A stretch of DNA of 64,000 nt from Drosophila miranda (taxonomy: Eukaryota > Arthropoda > Insecta > Diptera > Drosophilidae), in the NCBI RefSeq assembly GCF_003369915.1, contig NC_046674.1, forward strand, positions 11,160,001 through 11,224,000, written 5' to 3'. This document shows positions 1 to 12,000 of the stretch, piece by piece. Both the position numbers and the translations under genes were made by a program. The notes below the pieces were generated by a model. That model had not been told where the DNA came from. It did no database searches and was given only the letters and a program-made list of their open reading frames with translations. Numbering within the stretch: position 1 is the first letter of the stretch; each line of letters begins with the position of its first letter.

Positions 1-282
1 ACCTCGCAGTGTTTTTTGAAGACTTTGTCTTCAAGCTATATATATTTAGCTAATTAGTCATTATACCAATGGATTGCATTTAAATCCTTGTCGCTCATTC
101 AGTTTCAAACAATTTCGATTTGGCGCTCAAGTTTGGTGGGACTTGGTCTCTTTTTTATTCACTGATGGCAATTTTCTTCGCCACAATGTCGCCATTTTCA
201 GCCCAACAATGTCAATTCATTCCATACTCACCTACGTTTTCTTACGTTTTATTAGTTTGACCTTTTTGGCTAAAACCTTTTT

Positions 283-540
283 TTAGACGAAATCCAATAG
301 AAGCAAGTATTTGAAATAAGCCAGTCAAGTAGAAAATTGATTCATTAATCGAACGAAACTATGTGTGCTGGGCTAAATGTTCTATCTAGCTAATAATATT
401 CGACGGAATATCAAAATTGAGGAATATGTATAAATTCGTCAGTATATTTACGGTATATTTTTAAAATGAGATGGTATATTTTGGTATATTTCTGAGGGTC
501 GGACTGTATATTTGATCGATAAATCCGATAAATAAATCAA
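283..540 (+). repeat. Dispersed repeat with GGTATATT words, copy 1
   Basis: This block matches, in the same internal order, a minus-strand copy at about 40650-40930 and partial copies at 33.0-34.8 kb and 42.3-42.6 kb. The shared core GGAATATCAAAATTGAG lies at 405-421. It is followed by several GGTATATT-type words and a GATCGATAAAT word near 510-525. The GGTATATT words resemble Drosophila core-promoter Motif 6. I do not recognise the element family; a short non-autonomous transposon relic is likely. The segment at about 75-140 also resembles 33833-33880, so the relic may start further left. Confidence 0.6.
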
Positions 541-1199
541 TAGGGCCAGGCAAGAGGTAAACACGATTTTTGGACGGTTTTGGTAACTGCTGGCCTGCTT
601 GGCAAAATAAAATGGCATTTGTACGCGATTTCGTTTGCTGACTGATGACTGCTGTACTTGGTGCTTGCCAAACACCAGACACGCGGCGGACAAAAAGAAA
701 GTCCTGTGCAGCGGGGAACCGCTGGCTCTGACGTGCTCACATTCGACTGGAACACCGGGCACATTGATCAAGACGGCGGGTCAGAGCCGCAGCCTCGTTC
801 GGGCACTCGTGCGTACATTCGCTGCTGGTGCTCTAGATCGAAAGCAGAAGTCACAGCATCAAGCGTTCGCGGGCAAATGACACAAAGGTGAGCCTGTTGG
901 CCAACTCTGGACAGCCATAGCGTAGCCATTGACTTAGACAGCGAGGAGGGTAGGCGGTAGGCGGAGGGTAGTGACATGAAAAAAGGCTGTATATCTGCCT
1001 TCTGGCCCTGCGACGGCCAAAAGGACTGTCCGGCGGAGCTTTTAATGTAAATCTAATGTAATCGGAAAACATCGATGTTTCAGAAAAAATATTCGTAGAC
1101 AGAGCCTTCCATTCAATCCGTCCAACAGCCTCCTCCCAAAAATCAAAGTAGAGCAACGACTCCCGGCTGCGGCTACAACAGCAACAACTCCAAAAATCG

Positions 1200-1960
1200 A
1201 TGCCCCACTGCCACATAATGGTCTATATGCGAATTGTGCTGACAACCTTGGTGACCGTAACGTGCCTGCTGGGGGACAACTTCGTGGAGCTGACGCAGCA
1301 TCCGCTGCTGAAGGCCCTGGCGGACAATGCAACGCACGCCGCCATCGGCGCCCTCACCGGCATCGCCTTTTCGATGCAATTCTACGAGCGAACCACGCAA
1401 CTATTTGGCTGGATATTGATTTTCACCTGTTTCGTAGTTTCATCGTTCATTGACTTGGATCACTTTGTGGAGGCCCGTTCGCTGTACCTGGAGGTGAGTA
1501 GCCGTTCGAAGGGGATACTCTTTGATTGATTGATTGTCTATGTTCATTGCAGGATGCCACCAATCTGTCGCGTCGTCCGTTCCTGCACTGTTCCAGCATC
1601 ATCCTGGTCATGTTGCTGTTCTACATATGCACCGCGTGCCTGAACTACTTCCGCACCAGCCTACTGCTGGGCGCCTTGCTCTGTGCCTTCATCACACATC
1701 ACACGCGTGACGCTGTGCGTCGCGGCTACTGGTTGTGTCCCATGGGACACACGGATCGCGTGCCGCAGCTTGCATACATCATAATCACGATCATGACGCC
1801 TCATCTGTTGGGCTGTCTGCACGCCATCTGTCGCAGTGTCCTGGTGCTAAACTTTTTGGGGCAATACGTGAAATTAAGCGAATGCAATTATCGCGGTGGA
1901 TCCGGGTCAGGGTCAGGGTCGGTCTGTTTGAACGCCAACTATCGTTACATGCAGGTGTAA
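1200..1960 (+). CDS. TMEM267-like multi-pass membrane protein
   Basis: Two coding exons, 1200-1493 and 1553-1960, are joined by a 59-bp phase-0 intron (GTGAGT...TTGCAG). They give about 233 residues, or slightly fewer if translation starts at the in-frame ATGs at 1218 or 1227. Several hydrophobic membrane segments are seen, one ending in SSFIDLDHF and others around ILVMLLFYICTACL and LAYIIITIMTPHLLGCL. An internal HHTRDAVRRGYWLCPMGHT stretch with clustered His/Arg matches my memory of the TMEM267 (C5orf28) family, whose biochemical role is not established. Near the C terminus a Gly-Ser run is encoded by repeated GGGTCA. A polyadenylation signal lies 440 bp downstream. The gene structure is firm; the family name is from memory. 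Confidence 0.75.
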
Positions 1961-2397
1961 GGGGATTAACGATTTACCTTGTGATACGAGAACGTACTGC
2001 AAAATCATCAAATGGTGAATGCAAATGCTTTTTAGGCTTCAAGCGCATTAGATTAGCTTTAACATTGGATCAGCTAGATACCAATTACTTCCACACTACA
2101 GGACACAATTTTAGATACTACAATTAGTTTTATTCGAGTACCTTTTGGGAACTGTGATTCCCGTCCAATCGATATGATAGTTTTGTCCATTAACTAGCGT
2201 AGGTTTTTACTAGACTCTAAACACAGATAATATCCGAATTGTGATATGTAGTTGATAGTGAAACTAGTGTAACGAGCATAGCGCACAACAAATCAGTTTT
2301 TCAACTTCCAACTTTGACTCAATATCGTAGGCAGGCCTTACTTATAGTAAATAGTATTATGTATTAAGCCATTTTAATCTATCCTAGCCGAAAGTAT

Positions 2398-2403
2398 AAT
2401 AAA
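2398..2403 (+). terminator. Poly(A) signal of the TMEM267-like gene
   Basis: A canonical AATAAA follows an AT-rich 3' UTR of about 440 bp. It is the first clear polyadenylation signal after the stop codon at 1960. Confidence 0.55.
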
Positions 2404-5051
2404 TCCAAATAATTGCCTTAAACTAAAGTGCTGTCTCAACAGCCTTCGAATCACGGCCAACATGCCAGCATACAAATACAATCTACCATTAATCCTATTG
2501 ATTTCTGCTCACCTCATAGTTTTTTCTTTTTTGTTTCTCGCGGGCCAAATTAGTTGCCATTTACAAATTGGCCCGTGCCCAGTGCAAAAGGTCTAATGGA
2601 TGGCCTTCTCTCCCAAGGAATACCATCATAAATAGCACTGATTTAATTTTTCCTAAAACTGCTGGGAATCAACTGCGTTGATTCTTCCACATCGCGGTGG
2701 CTATTTTTAAAAAGTTTAATTTTAAATGTTCTCCATTCTAAATAAGTCAAAATTCGATTTAAAAACTTCCCATTAGGCATACAAAAGAGGGGGGTTTTCG
2801 AAATATTCCTACGCCTTTCAGTATAAAACATGGGCAATAAATAAGTGATTAAATTGACATGACATGTGTGTACGCGTGTACATTAAGACAATGACCAGAG
2901 CGGATGCACGGCACTGCCAGTTCCGAATCCCACGCAACGGTAATTTCGGAATATCAGTGGCAATAGCAGTAGCAGAAACAATAGAATTCTGGCACCCACA
3001 TCAGAGATTTGTTTGACATGCAAATCATCTCGTTTAGGATCGTGTCGTTTGTGGACTTTTATTTATGTGCTTTGGCGTGGCATGGCGTGGCGTGGCGTGG
3101 TGTGGCGTACATATGTATGTATATGGTGGAGAGAGACAAGCCGAAGAGACAACCGCAAATCTGTGAGCAGTACAAAAAGTGTCTGCGAGGCGGCAACACA
3201 CGGGAAAAGCTCAGAAAAGGGGTCGCGTGTCTAGCTGTCCCTCTCTCAAACTCGAGCTCTCTATCTTCCTTTCTCGCTCTACCTCGTGTGTGGACTGTGC
3301 GTTGGTCAAAATTGCGGAACAAGAGGATAACAGTGCAAATCCGCTCGCTGTAAGTGTGCGTTACTGTAGGAGTAGACTGCAGCCATAGCCATCAGCCATT
3401 GCCAGAACCGTTATAGCCCCTATGTATATTGCTTTGTTATACCCCAACGCTCCTCCAGCTGCCTTTTGACCTTGAATGCTTTTCATGCTTCGTTTGGCAG
3501 CAACAGCGATTCGTTTGAATTTCGTACATCTCTCTATGGGGCTGCTCCGGTGATATCACTACCCCGCCATTAAGGCCAGAATAAAGTGTGACATTTCCAG
3601 CTTGCTAAACATCGCTCAAGCGTTCCCAGAGCCATTAACAGCCCGTTAAATCTCAAAATCAATGTAATGGTTCCCAGGAAAATCACGAGTTCTATTGGAT
3701 CTGAAATATTGCGTTTGTGAACTGGCAAAGTTTCATAATACTTATCTGGCACGATCATAGCTTGTACGGGGTATAGAAAGATATACCTACATATGTATAC
3801 AATATATGGTTTAAAAATAAACACTGTAAATATTTACATTGGAAATCTAAAGAGCAAAACGATTTCTCATCATAATTTGCTTGCTTCATTTTTATGCGGG
3901 AAATTCACTTTCCTCTGATCAACGCGTGGCAAATTTAATACACATAATACATATATGCTCGTATTTGCCGAAAAATGTTTATTAAATAAATAAGCTATTC
4001 GAAAATCCTCGAATGAGTTCTGTCTGATGATTTTATGAACTGATAATGGGATGTTAAACCCTCTAACCGAATCGGGTTCTGGTTTTCTCCGGTTAGATAC
4101 CATCGAAACTGCTCTTGCAAATGGAGGAAGTGTCATTTCATTGAGGGAAAGTCATTCACTGATAGCCCCAATGATCGATAACGAACAATATTTTGTAACC
4201 GAACAAAAGCCCAGAAAAATACAGCATACAAAAATAAATCACAAATGAAACACGGAGGGGTGGGCTCCTCATGATTGATGCTGGTTTGGCTCTTAACATC
4301 ACACAAAGGCGTGGCATTCGCGCCTATTGAGCTGTACTTGGTGTTGGAGGTGTTGGAGGTCCCTGCAATTTCATCTTCAATGCAAGAGAAGAACCCCACC
4401 ACCCCAACCCTGCGTGTGAGCAATGTGTAATTTTTAGACGCCTTACCTGCATCGCCTGAACGGTCCACGACAGCTGCCTAATTAAAATTATCAAAGATTC
4501 CCTGGGACTGTGTTGCCGATGCCAAGTTTCTTGGGGAGGCAGCCTACATGCCCACACACCACCATACCCCCACCGGGCGGGGTGTGTGTCAATCGTTAAA
4601 AATAACACATACGCAGTGTGGCACACTAACGCACTTGCAATTCCGCTGCCTCTGTTCTGTGCAACCGGGTTGAATGACTCGAGTCTGTGCGTCTGACTAA
4701 ATATAACCTTTGTCGTCTGCCTGCCTACTTGCCTACCTGCCTTCCCCGTTTATAAAATGCTCTTGTGAGTGCTATCAAAATGCCGATGATTTTCAATATA
4801 CATAACTAGATTTCTGCTCGCCAAATTCTGCTCCATGGAAAAAATATAAGTAAACATGTTTGCCAATACATTTTTTAGAAATCTGCAATATCTGATGGAA
4901 CATGTATTTCTTTAGATTCACAAACGAACACAAAATTCGCCTCGTCACAAGATCTAAATGCGATGCCGGCTAAGCTTGTTGACAAAGAGCGAGAACAGAC
5001 TAAGAAATCGGCGAAAATAAATCAAAAAATTAAAATTAACAAAATGGCAAT
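2404..5051. other. Intergenic DNA, no supported gene
   Basis: I see no coding exon with convincing splice sites here. The stretch holds a short GTGGC/GCGTG-rich simple repeat near 3074-3108, purine-rich and CT-rich runs around 3120-3280, and ordinary AT-rich sequence. It probably contains distal upstream regulatory DNA of Eip63F-1. Confidence 0.5.
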
Positions 5052-5925
5052 CCCAGAACGAGGCGAGATTTCTTAATTCCTGCGCCGTAAGATCTCCGAG
5101 AGAGGCAGAGAGATCTCCGGCTCTCTCCAAACTGCTGTTTCGACAACATTTTGGTTTTCGCTGTTCACTTTTTGGCAGCTTTTCGAGCAAACTGTTCAAT
5201 ATTGTTTGGGATTCCGCGGCGAGACGATCGTCGACAGATCGCGCGCGCACCGAAACCGAAAAATTCTCTAACGACAATATCCATTTATTGAGCAAAAAAC
5301 AAACCATAAATAATAGAAAAAGAATTTGATTTATCTACTATTATTCATACTATAAATGCTCCAGTTATCAGACATTCTTGGGATTCAGTTGCAAAGTAAA
5401 TCAGAATACGTTAAAAAGTGTAAAAGTGCCGCCAATCGAACATATACATACAATATTTAAAGTCCATTTAAGTGCTTGTAAATATAGCGATAAATAACCA
5501 ACACAGAAACTAGGCCAAAAGCGGCCCCCTTTCTACCCCACCGGCACCTAGCAATCACTTGTTGAGGCATCTCCTCATTTGCTGTACGCTTTGCTTATCC
5601 TCATCTCCGGTATCATCAATATTGAATATTAAATGAGCCCAATGAGTGGACTACGTCATCAGCTGAAGGTGAGTGCTGCACCCAGGGAGAGAGACCCTTG
5701 AACCTTGGATACCCATTCATTCCGATACTTCATACCACACCACACCGAACCGATCTCCACTCAAACCCATTTCACTCGCATTTGTCTAAATATTTGCTTA
5801 ATCGCTATTCCATGAAGGCAACAAACTTTCGTTCTCCGTCTGGCAGGCACTAAAGCTGCCTCCCCTGGCATACACAATCTGTTTATTTCTTTTGTTATGG
5901 GCAAATATTAATATTTGTTGCTCTC
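5052..5925 (+). repeat. Segmental duplication, copy 1 (Eip63F-1 first exon)
   Basis: This block is nearly identical to 8170-9041. The differences are scattered substitutions and small indels, for example about ten extra bases near 5330-5345 in this copy. Homology starts just before AGAACGAGGCGAG and ends at ATATTTGTTGCTCTC, where the flanks become unrelated. The repeats are direct, 3.1 kb apart, and each holds the leader, start codon and splice donor of an Eip63F-1 first coding exon. Confidence 0.9.
5633..5668 (+). CDS. Eip63F-1: Eip63F-1 first coding exon, distal duplicate copy
   Basis: ATG opens twelve codons (MSPMSGLRHQLK) ending at a GTGAGT donor (5669). The phase is 0, so it can splice to the exon at 11247. 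The proximal copy at 8743-8778 encodes the same twelve residues. Whether this distal copy is transcribed cannot be told from sequence, but start, frame and donor are all intact. Confidence 0.65.
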
Positions 5926-6519
5926 TTCCGGCCGTCGTCAGCCTTTTCCAGTGCAGCAGTCAGAATTTTGCTCTGTTTTCATTAATTCGTCTGTGACCTC
6001 CTCCTGGAAATCAGCATTTCTCGTGCTTCTAAATTGGCATATATGTAACTCCTCTGTTCTTTCTCTTTGTTTCTAAATTGGCTAATAGTTCATCTGCGGC
6101 CTTCCTTTTCTAAATTGGCCCTACATTCTTCTGATCCCACTCCCTCTTGTACACAAATTCCAAGAACCATAGAGTACAAAGTTTCACCAAAACGATCATA
6201 GAATGCGACATACGAGTATTTGCCCATTTGATCAGGAGGGACGTTCATAGTTTTCATAGCCGGAGTACATATCTTAGTCAATATTTAATCCTTCCTCTTC
6301 CACTGTGGGGTCTCCCTCCGTTGTACATGAATTCCGATAACTCATGCAGCAAATAGTCTTCTACGACAAGACTTCGTAATTGGCCAAATGACGGCAATGA
6401 CGGCATAAATCGCAAATAAGTTTCCGTGGCGACGGAGCCCGTCAATTAACATCCTTAAATTTATACAAAAAATGTATATATATAGAATTAAGAGATGAAG
6501 GGACTGTGACAGTACTTAC

Positions 6520-7087
6520 CTAATAATTCTACAGTAGCTCTGTCGTAGCTCATGGCGACCATCACCGTACCGCCCACTATGTCACTTGCCAGTTCCCAGG
6601 GGTCCCAGTTCCCCTGCTCGAAGCAGGAGGAGCAGGAGTATGCCAGCTATGATTAGGTATAATAGAATAATAAATAACCAATCACGGATTGCAGTTTTCT
6701 TGGCAACAAAGCACGCACGCACGCTCTACTCCTACTTACATGTTTTCCTGCGATTCTTCACAAGAGCTTGAACCATTCAAAGCGCTGATATACAACCCTT
6801 TTATGTAGACCCTCATTGATTGCATCTGATATGCTGATGGTCAACTGGTGCAGCACGGACACTAGACTCTGATCTACTTCCAATGACTTCAGCGCTTCTG
6901 CATTATCATCCTTGTCATATCCTAAACATACTTTGACTTTTTGGAAGATGGCCTGTTGCTTCTTGGTAAGCGTAAATCGTTTGCCGAGCTTTAGGGGCAC
7001 TGTCTCTTCCCTTTGCCAGCCAGACCTTCGAGCTGTCTCCGACTGAGGAGGAGTATCGGCAGTATTCCTTGCACCCTCTTCTAGGTG
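6520..7087 (-). pseudogene. Unrecognised decayed minus-strand gene fragment
   Basis: On the minus strand an open frame runs from 7087 to a TGA at 6760-6758. It includes KRFTLTKKQQAIFQKVKVCL and DQSLVSVLHQLTISISDAIN, sequence that looks like real protein rather than chance. After the TGA the same frame continues seven codons to a GTAAGT donor (exon end 6740). It resumes in phase at an acceptor (exon 6646-6520) encoding AYSCSSCFEQGNWDPWELAS and more, and ends at another GTAAGT donor. A further open stretch at about 6281-6090 may be another exon. I do not recognise the protein. The in-frame stop and lack of a clear start suggest decay; an unannotated gene with a different exon structure is the alternative. 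Confidence 0.4.
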
Positions 7088-8169
7088 CTACAGGTGCTCC
7101 AAATTCGCTCACAGTTAGTCCAGTGTGAGGATTAGCTTAGTTAAGCTCAGAAAACATTTCCTAATCGATGCCTGAGAAATTTTCTGAGACTGACTCCATC
7201 GTCCCAGTCAATTGTGTAAGGGATCCCAGGTGAATAGGGAGCCAGGGAGATCAGGTGGATTGCTCTTTGGGCAAATTTGCGATTTGTCGCCAAATTGCAT
7301 TTAGTCGACTTGCAAAAATCCCCCTAATCTCTTATTCACTATCCACTATCTTAGTCCGCATGATGCCTGCTTTTAAATGACATTTAGAGACTCACCTGGA
7401 AAAGAGCTTAAATTTGTTCACATCTGCCTTCTAATTGCGTACTTACACATATAAAAGACCAAATGCACAACAATAGGAAAACTTTACAAAGAAACATTCA
7501 CTCTGCAAAAGATGGCCAGACATATCGTCGACTTTGGACAGACTTACTACTATACATATATCAGAACATTTTTTGTTCTTGAGAACTGATGGCTGGGAAT
7601 GACTGGGAAGTTAATTGTATTGCCTTATTTATTTGACAGCCAAATTGGATCTGAAATGTGTAAAAAACGATAATTTCTCGTGCAGCGCTGTTCCCAGCTT
7701 CACCGGAAACCCAAGCTGAAGCATGTATCTCTCTCGCTCTCACTGCATGCTTTTCCCATAAGACTGTCTCCCTTTTTGCACTTAGTCAGTGAGTAAAATC
7801 TGTCATAAAGCTATTAAGCGCAGCCAACTTCACATGGTGTGAAGCCAATTCAGAGAGCTGCCAGATAGTTCAGGTTATATCAGATTAATGGTACTCATGT
7901 ATACTGTCAGAAAATACTTGAAGTAATTGATTAATGTAATTCATTTACTTGTACCAGCTTCAAAAGTCTAAACTAAATAATTAAAGGTTTACCAAAAACC
8001 CCACTTAAGCAATGTCTATTTAAGGCGAACTTGCGGGCTGCCTTGCTACAACTTTCCAGCTTCTGAAATGTTTTCTAAGATACATAGTATTTATAATTGG
8101 TTTGCTTACCGCACTTTCTCTCCTTCGTACCTCTTTCTTCCTGGTTCTCTCTCTGCATCTTTTCTGAAA

Positions 8170-9041
8170 TCCCCAGAACGAGGCGAGATTTCTTAATTCC
8201 TGCGCCGTAAGATTTTCGAGAGAGGCAGAGAGATCTCCGGCTCTCTCCAAACTGCTGTTTCGACAACATTTTGGTTTTCGCTGTTCACTTTTTGGCAGCT
8301 TTTCGAGCAAACTGTTCAATATTGTTTGGGATTCCGCGGCGAGACGATCGTCGACATATCGCGCGCGCACCGAAACCGAAAAATTCTCTAACGACAATAT
8401 ATATTTATTGAGCAAAAAACAAACCATAAATAATAGAAAAAGAATTTGATTTATTCATACTTTAAATGCCCCAGTTATCAGACATTCTTGGGATTCAGTT
8501 GCAAAGTAAATCAGAATACGTAAAAAGGTGTAAAAGTGCCGCCAATCGAACATATACATACAATATTTAAAGTCCATTTAAGTGCTTGTAAATATAGCGA
8601 TAAATAACCAACACAGAAACTAGGCCAAAAGCGGCCCCCTTTCTACCCCACCGGCACCTAGCAATCACTTGTTGAGGCATCTCCTCATTTGCTGTACGCT
8701 TTGCTTATCCTCATCTCCGGTATCATCAATATTGAATATTAAATGAGCCCAATGAGTGGACTACGTCATCAGCTGAAGGTGAGTGCTGCACCCAGGGAGA
8801 GACAGACCCTTGAACCTTGGAGACACATTCATTCATTCCGATACTTCATACCACACCACACCGAACCGATCTCCACTCAACCCAATTTGACTCGCATTTG
8901 TCTAAATATTTGCTTAATCGCTATTCCATGAAGGCAACAAACTTTCGTTCTCCGTCTGGCAGGCACTAAAGCTGCCTCCCATGGCATACACAATCTGTTT
9001 ATTTCTTTTGTTATGGGCAAATATTAATATTTGTTGCTCTC
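8170..9041 (+). repeat. Segmental duplication, copy 2 (Eip63F-1 first exon)
   Basis: Direct-repeat partner of 5052-5925, with the same endpoints at AGAACGAGGCGAG and TTGTTGCTCTC. A run of eight to nine C follows directly at 9041-9049. This copy is nearer the downstream exons and so is the likelier ancestral promoter, but direction of copying is not shown by the sequence. Confidence 0.9.
8743..8778 (+). CDS. Eip63F-1: Eip63F-1 first coding exon, proximal copy
   Basis: Same twelve codons as the distal copy (MSPMSGLRHQLK), followed by GTGAGT at 8779. Joined in phase 0 to 11247-11285, it begins the longest predicted isoform. The N terminus agrees with what I remember of the long D. melanogaster Eip63F-1 protein (about 193 residues). 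Confidence 0.75.
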
Positions 9042-12000
9042 CCCCCCCCATCACCCAATCTTCGCGGTATCTATAAATACATTTTAAAAACAATATTTGT
9101 ACTACAATTCGTTAATTTGTTTATCAGGGTCATTTGTTATTTTTTGATTGAGTTGCTCATTAAGTTATATTTATTATTAAATATGCACTTTAAGTGTCAT
9201 CTTCAGGTATCTTAGTATCTCTCAGCGCATTCTGGGGACAAAGCTCAAGTTTCAAGCCAACAAAGTTGCACCTTTCTCCGTAATAGTCAATTGTTTTAAA
9301 TGTGAGCAACCATTAAATGGGGAAAACTAAAATCTTGCCAGCGATAAACGCCGCTCAAGTCGTTCGACAGCATTACGGACCATTTCCCCCAAGGAGGCCG
9401 GGCCATAAAACGCGTCTCTGTCGCAGCCAATAACATAGTAGCGAGAACACATCATTAAAGTGCACAAACAGCCATACATCTATGAGATAAACTCGTACGT
9501 ATATGTATATATATTCATATATTCATATATATATATATATATATCTACATGTGCCGTTGGCAAATTGGCTTTTCGTGTTCGTGTCGTGGCGGAGTCTAGA
9601 GTCCGGGATTCATTATGACATAGAAAATGGCCCATAATTGCTTCTTGATGTGCAAGTCTCTAGGCATCCAAAATGCGTTTCGGTGCTGTTTTGCGGCATT
9701 AAAAAGTCCATTGTTTATCGGATTCTATATATGTATATACGTAATCTAAACACTGGCGATTATTAACTTTTCTTTACTCTGGCGATTTGTATATTTGAAA
9801 TTCATCCAACAAATTATGATGTGCGCACTAAGCGTGGAAATATTTATAAGTAGATATTTTCATTCAGGGCTACCAAGTCTATCAAAATTCCATAATATAT
9901 TTTGACAAACCAGACGAAAATTTATGCTTTTGGCAAGGCATAATATTCGCATTAAAAAACTGTTTATACTCGCAGAATCGTACATCTTTAATACGATCAA
10001 ATTCAAGCAGGTACATTTTAGTGGAAAAGTGTCAACGAAAAATGCTATTAAACTTAAGCGAGCATTAAACATGTCAGTCTTTGTGTAAATTTATTAATTT
10101 GTTTTCATTTTATGCCACTTGGCACGTGAGCAATGCCTGGATCGGTCTTTGACCAACTGATTGGCCTCTCGGAGATAACTAACCTAGGTCAAGGCTTTAC
10201 AGAACTGCCGTTCGAGCCATGAGAGCATCTGCTGCATTACAATTACCATGTATGTATGTACTATATGTACATATGTTGGTCTGAATTAGATTTATTTAAT
10301 TATAATAAGGTTATTCTTCTCATTGTTCAGACAATTCAATTTTAATACCGAACGATAAAAGGAAATATTTTCATACCCATAGAGAAAAAGCCAGAAATAC
10401 CACTTCCATTTTCCCCCAAAATGACTTACTAATTGATATTTCTGCACCTTAAATTCTCTTGAAATAAATACAAAATTGAAAACAAAATAAAACGTGACAC
10501 AAAATAAACAAATTCGGACATGATTGAATTAAGCGCTAATCGATTTTCGTCTCATTTCACTGGGGCAAAAAGAAATGCGAATTTTCAATGTACCGTGGAT
10601 GAAACTCTTTCATATTTAAATCTGATATTGAATTATATACTTAGTATTTTCGTAAATGTATATGTATGTATATTTTTAGCACTCTCGTTGTGCAATTTCG
10701 TAATTAATCAAAAATTGCTGAAATACTTTCAACTGACGACGTAATTGGATTTGGTTTTGCGCGAGGAAAAACAATGGAAAATCACAAACACATTCCCCTC
10801 AATTAATTAACTTATAAATATCTAATCCCATCAAGGAATCTTCGCTTCGAGATTGTTATTTGAGGTGACAATTGACTGCATTTTCATTTCTCTGGGCTCT
10901 TTGTTGCCCGAATGCTGGGAATACCTCGATCCCAAATCGAATTAAAATAGAATGGGTGCTAAAATAACAGCGTAATAGACAAAATGTCAAAAATAAAACG
11001 TCAGTCGGGCCAGACATTAGTCTATTAAGACAAGATGTAAAAGAAAAATACAATTGTGTATCTGCCTTTATCGTCATCTGCCCCATTCCGTACCTCCCCC
11101 ATCGTCCATCAACGGCGAAGCTTCAGCTCAAAAATATGCAATGCTTTTTCTGCACACCCCGACTAACATTTTCTCTTGACTGTATTTTATATGTACCTAG
11201 TATGTATGTATATTTAATCTGTATTCTTTTATGTCTATTTTTTCAGATGCTGGGAACAGCTCTGCTGGGCAAACGAGCCACCAAGGTAAGTACAACAAAA
11301 ACCAGAAAATTCTGCTAAAATTCAGGTTTTAATCTATTTGATTTTCACTCTCGTTTTGCAGTCTGTCAAAAAGAAACCATTTACAGAGGTGGAAATAACA
11401 GGTAAGTCACAAAAATCAACAAAATGAAATATTTCTGTGCAAACAAAGAGAGTAGAGCAGTGACCTCTGTCTGATATTCAGGTAAGCTGTCGAGCAGAAT
11501 TGAGGTTTCATCAGATTATAATTGATCTGTGGATAAAAACAGCAAGTGTACGAGTATTATCTGGGAGGAAGCCATCTTCTGTTCGACCCTCAAGGGGACT
11601 ACACATTTCGGGATAGGCCCACTCCGCGTATACGCAATCTTTTTACAGTACATCGGACTGCAATGATCTGTTCAAATTTAGACTGGCCAAAATGCTGACC
11701 GCCTTTGTCATGTTTTGTGTTTTGCTAAAAATATAATTTTAAGTGTGCAGCCAACTAATTTTAGCTGCCGCTCGGACAGGTCCACTGGCACTTTAAGATA
11801 GATGGATATTACGAGTATACTGGGGCACTGTTTGAGGTATTTTTATTACTTTTCCGCTTTCAACAAACAACAAAACAATGACTGTAGAAATGCGGCTATA
11901 ATCTAATCACGATAGCCATAATCGAGTTGAAATTTAATTAACGCGCCTCCTTCTTTTTGGGCCAGATACGAGTACGAATGGAGGTAGCCACAAATACCAA

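Noticed and set aside
4954..5307. Minus-strand open frame repeated at 8020-8427 (starts MVCFLLNK), apparently conserved in both copies
   Set aside because: It lies in the duplicated Eip63F-1 leader. The copies differ by amino-acid-changing substitutions only over the shared part, and the conservation is explained by the recent duplication.
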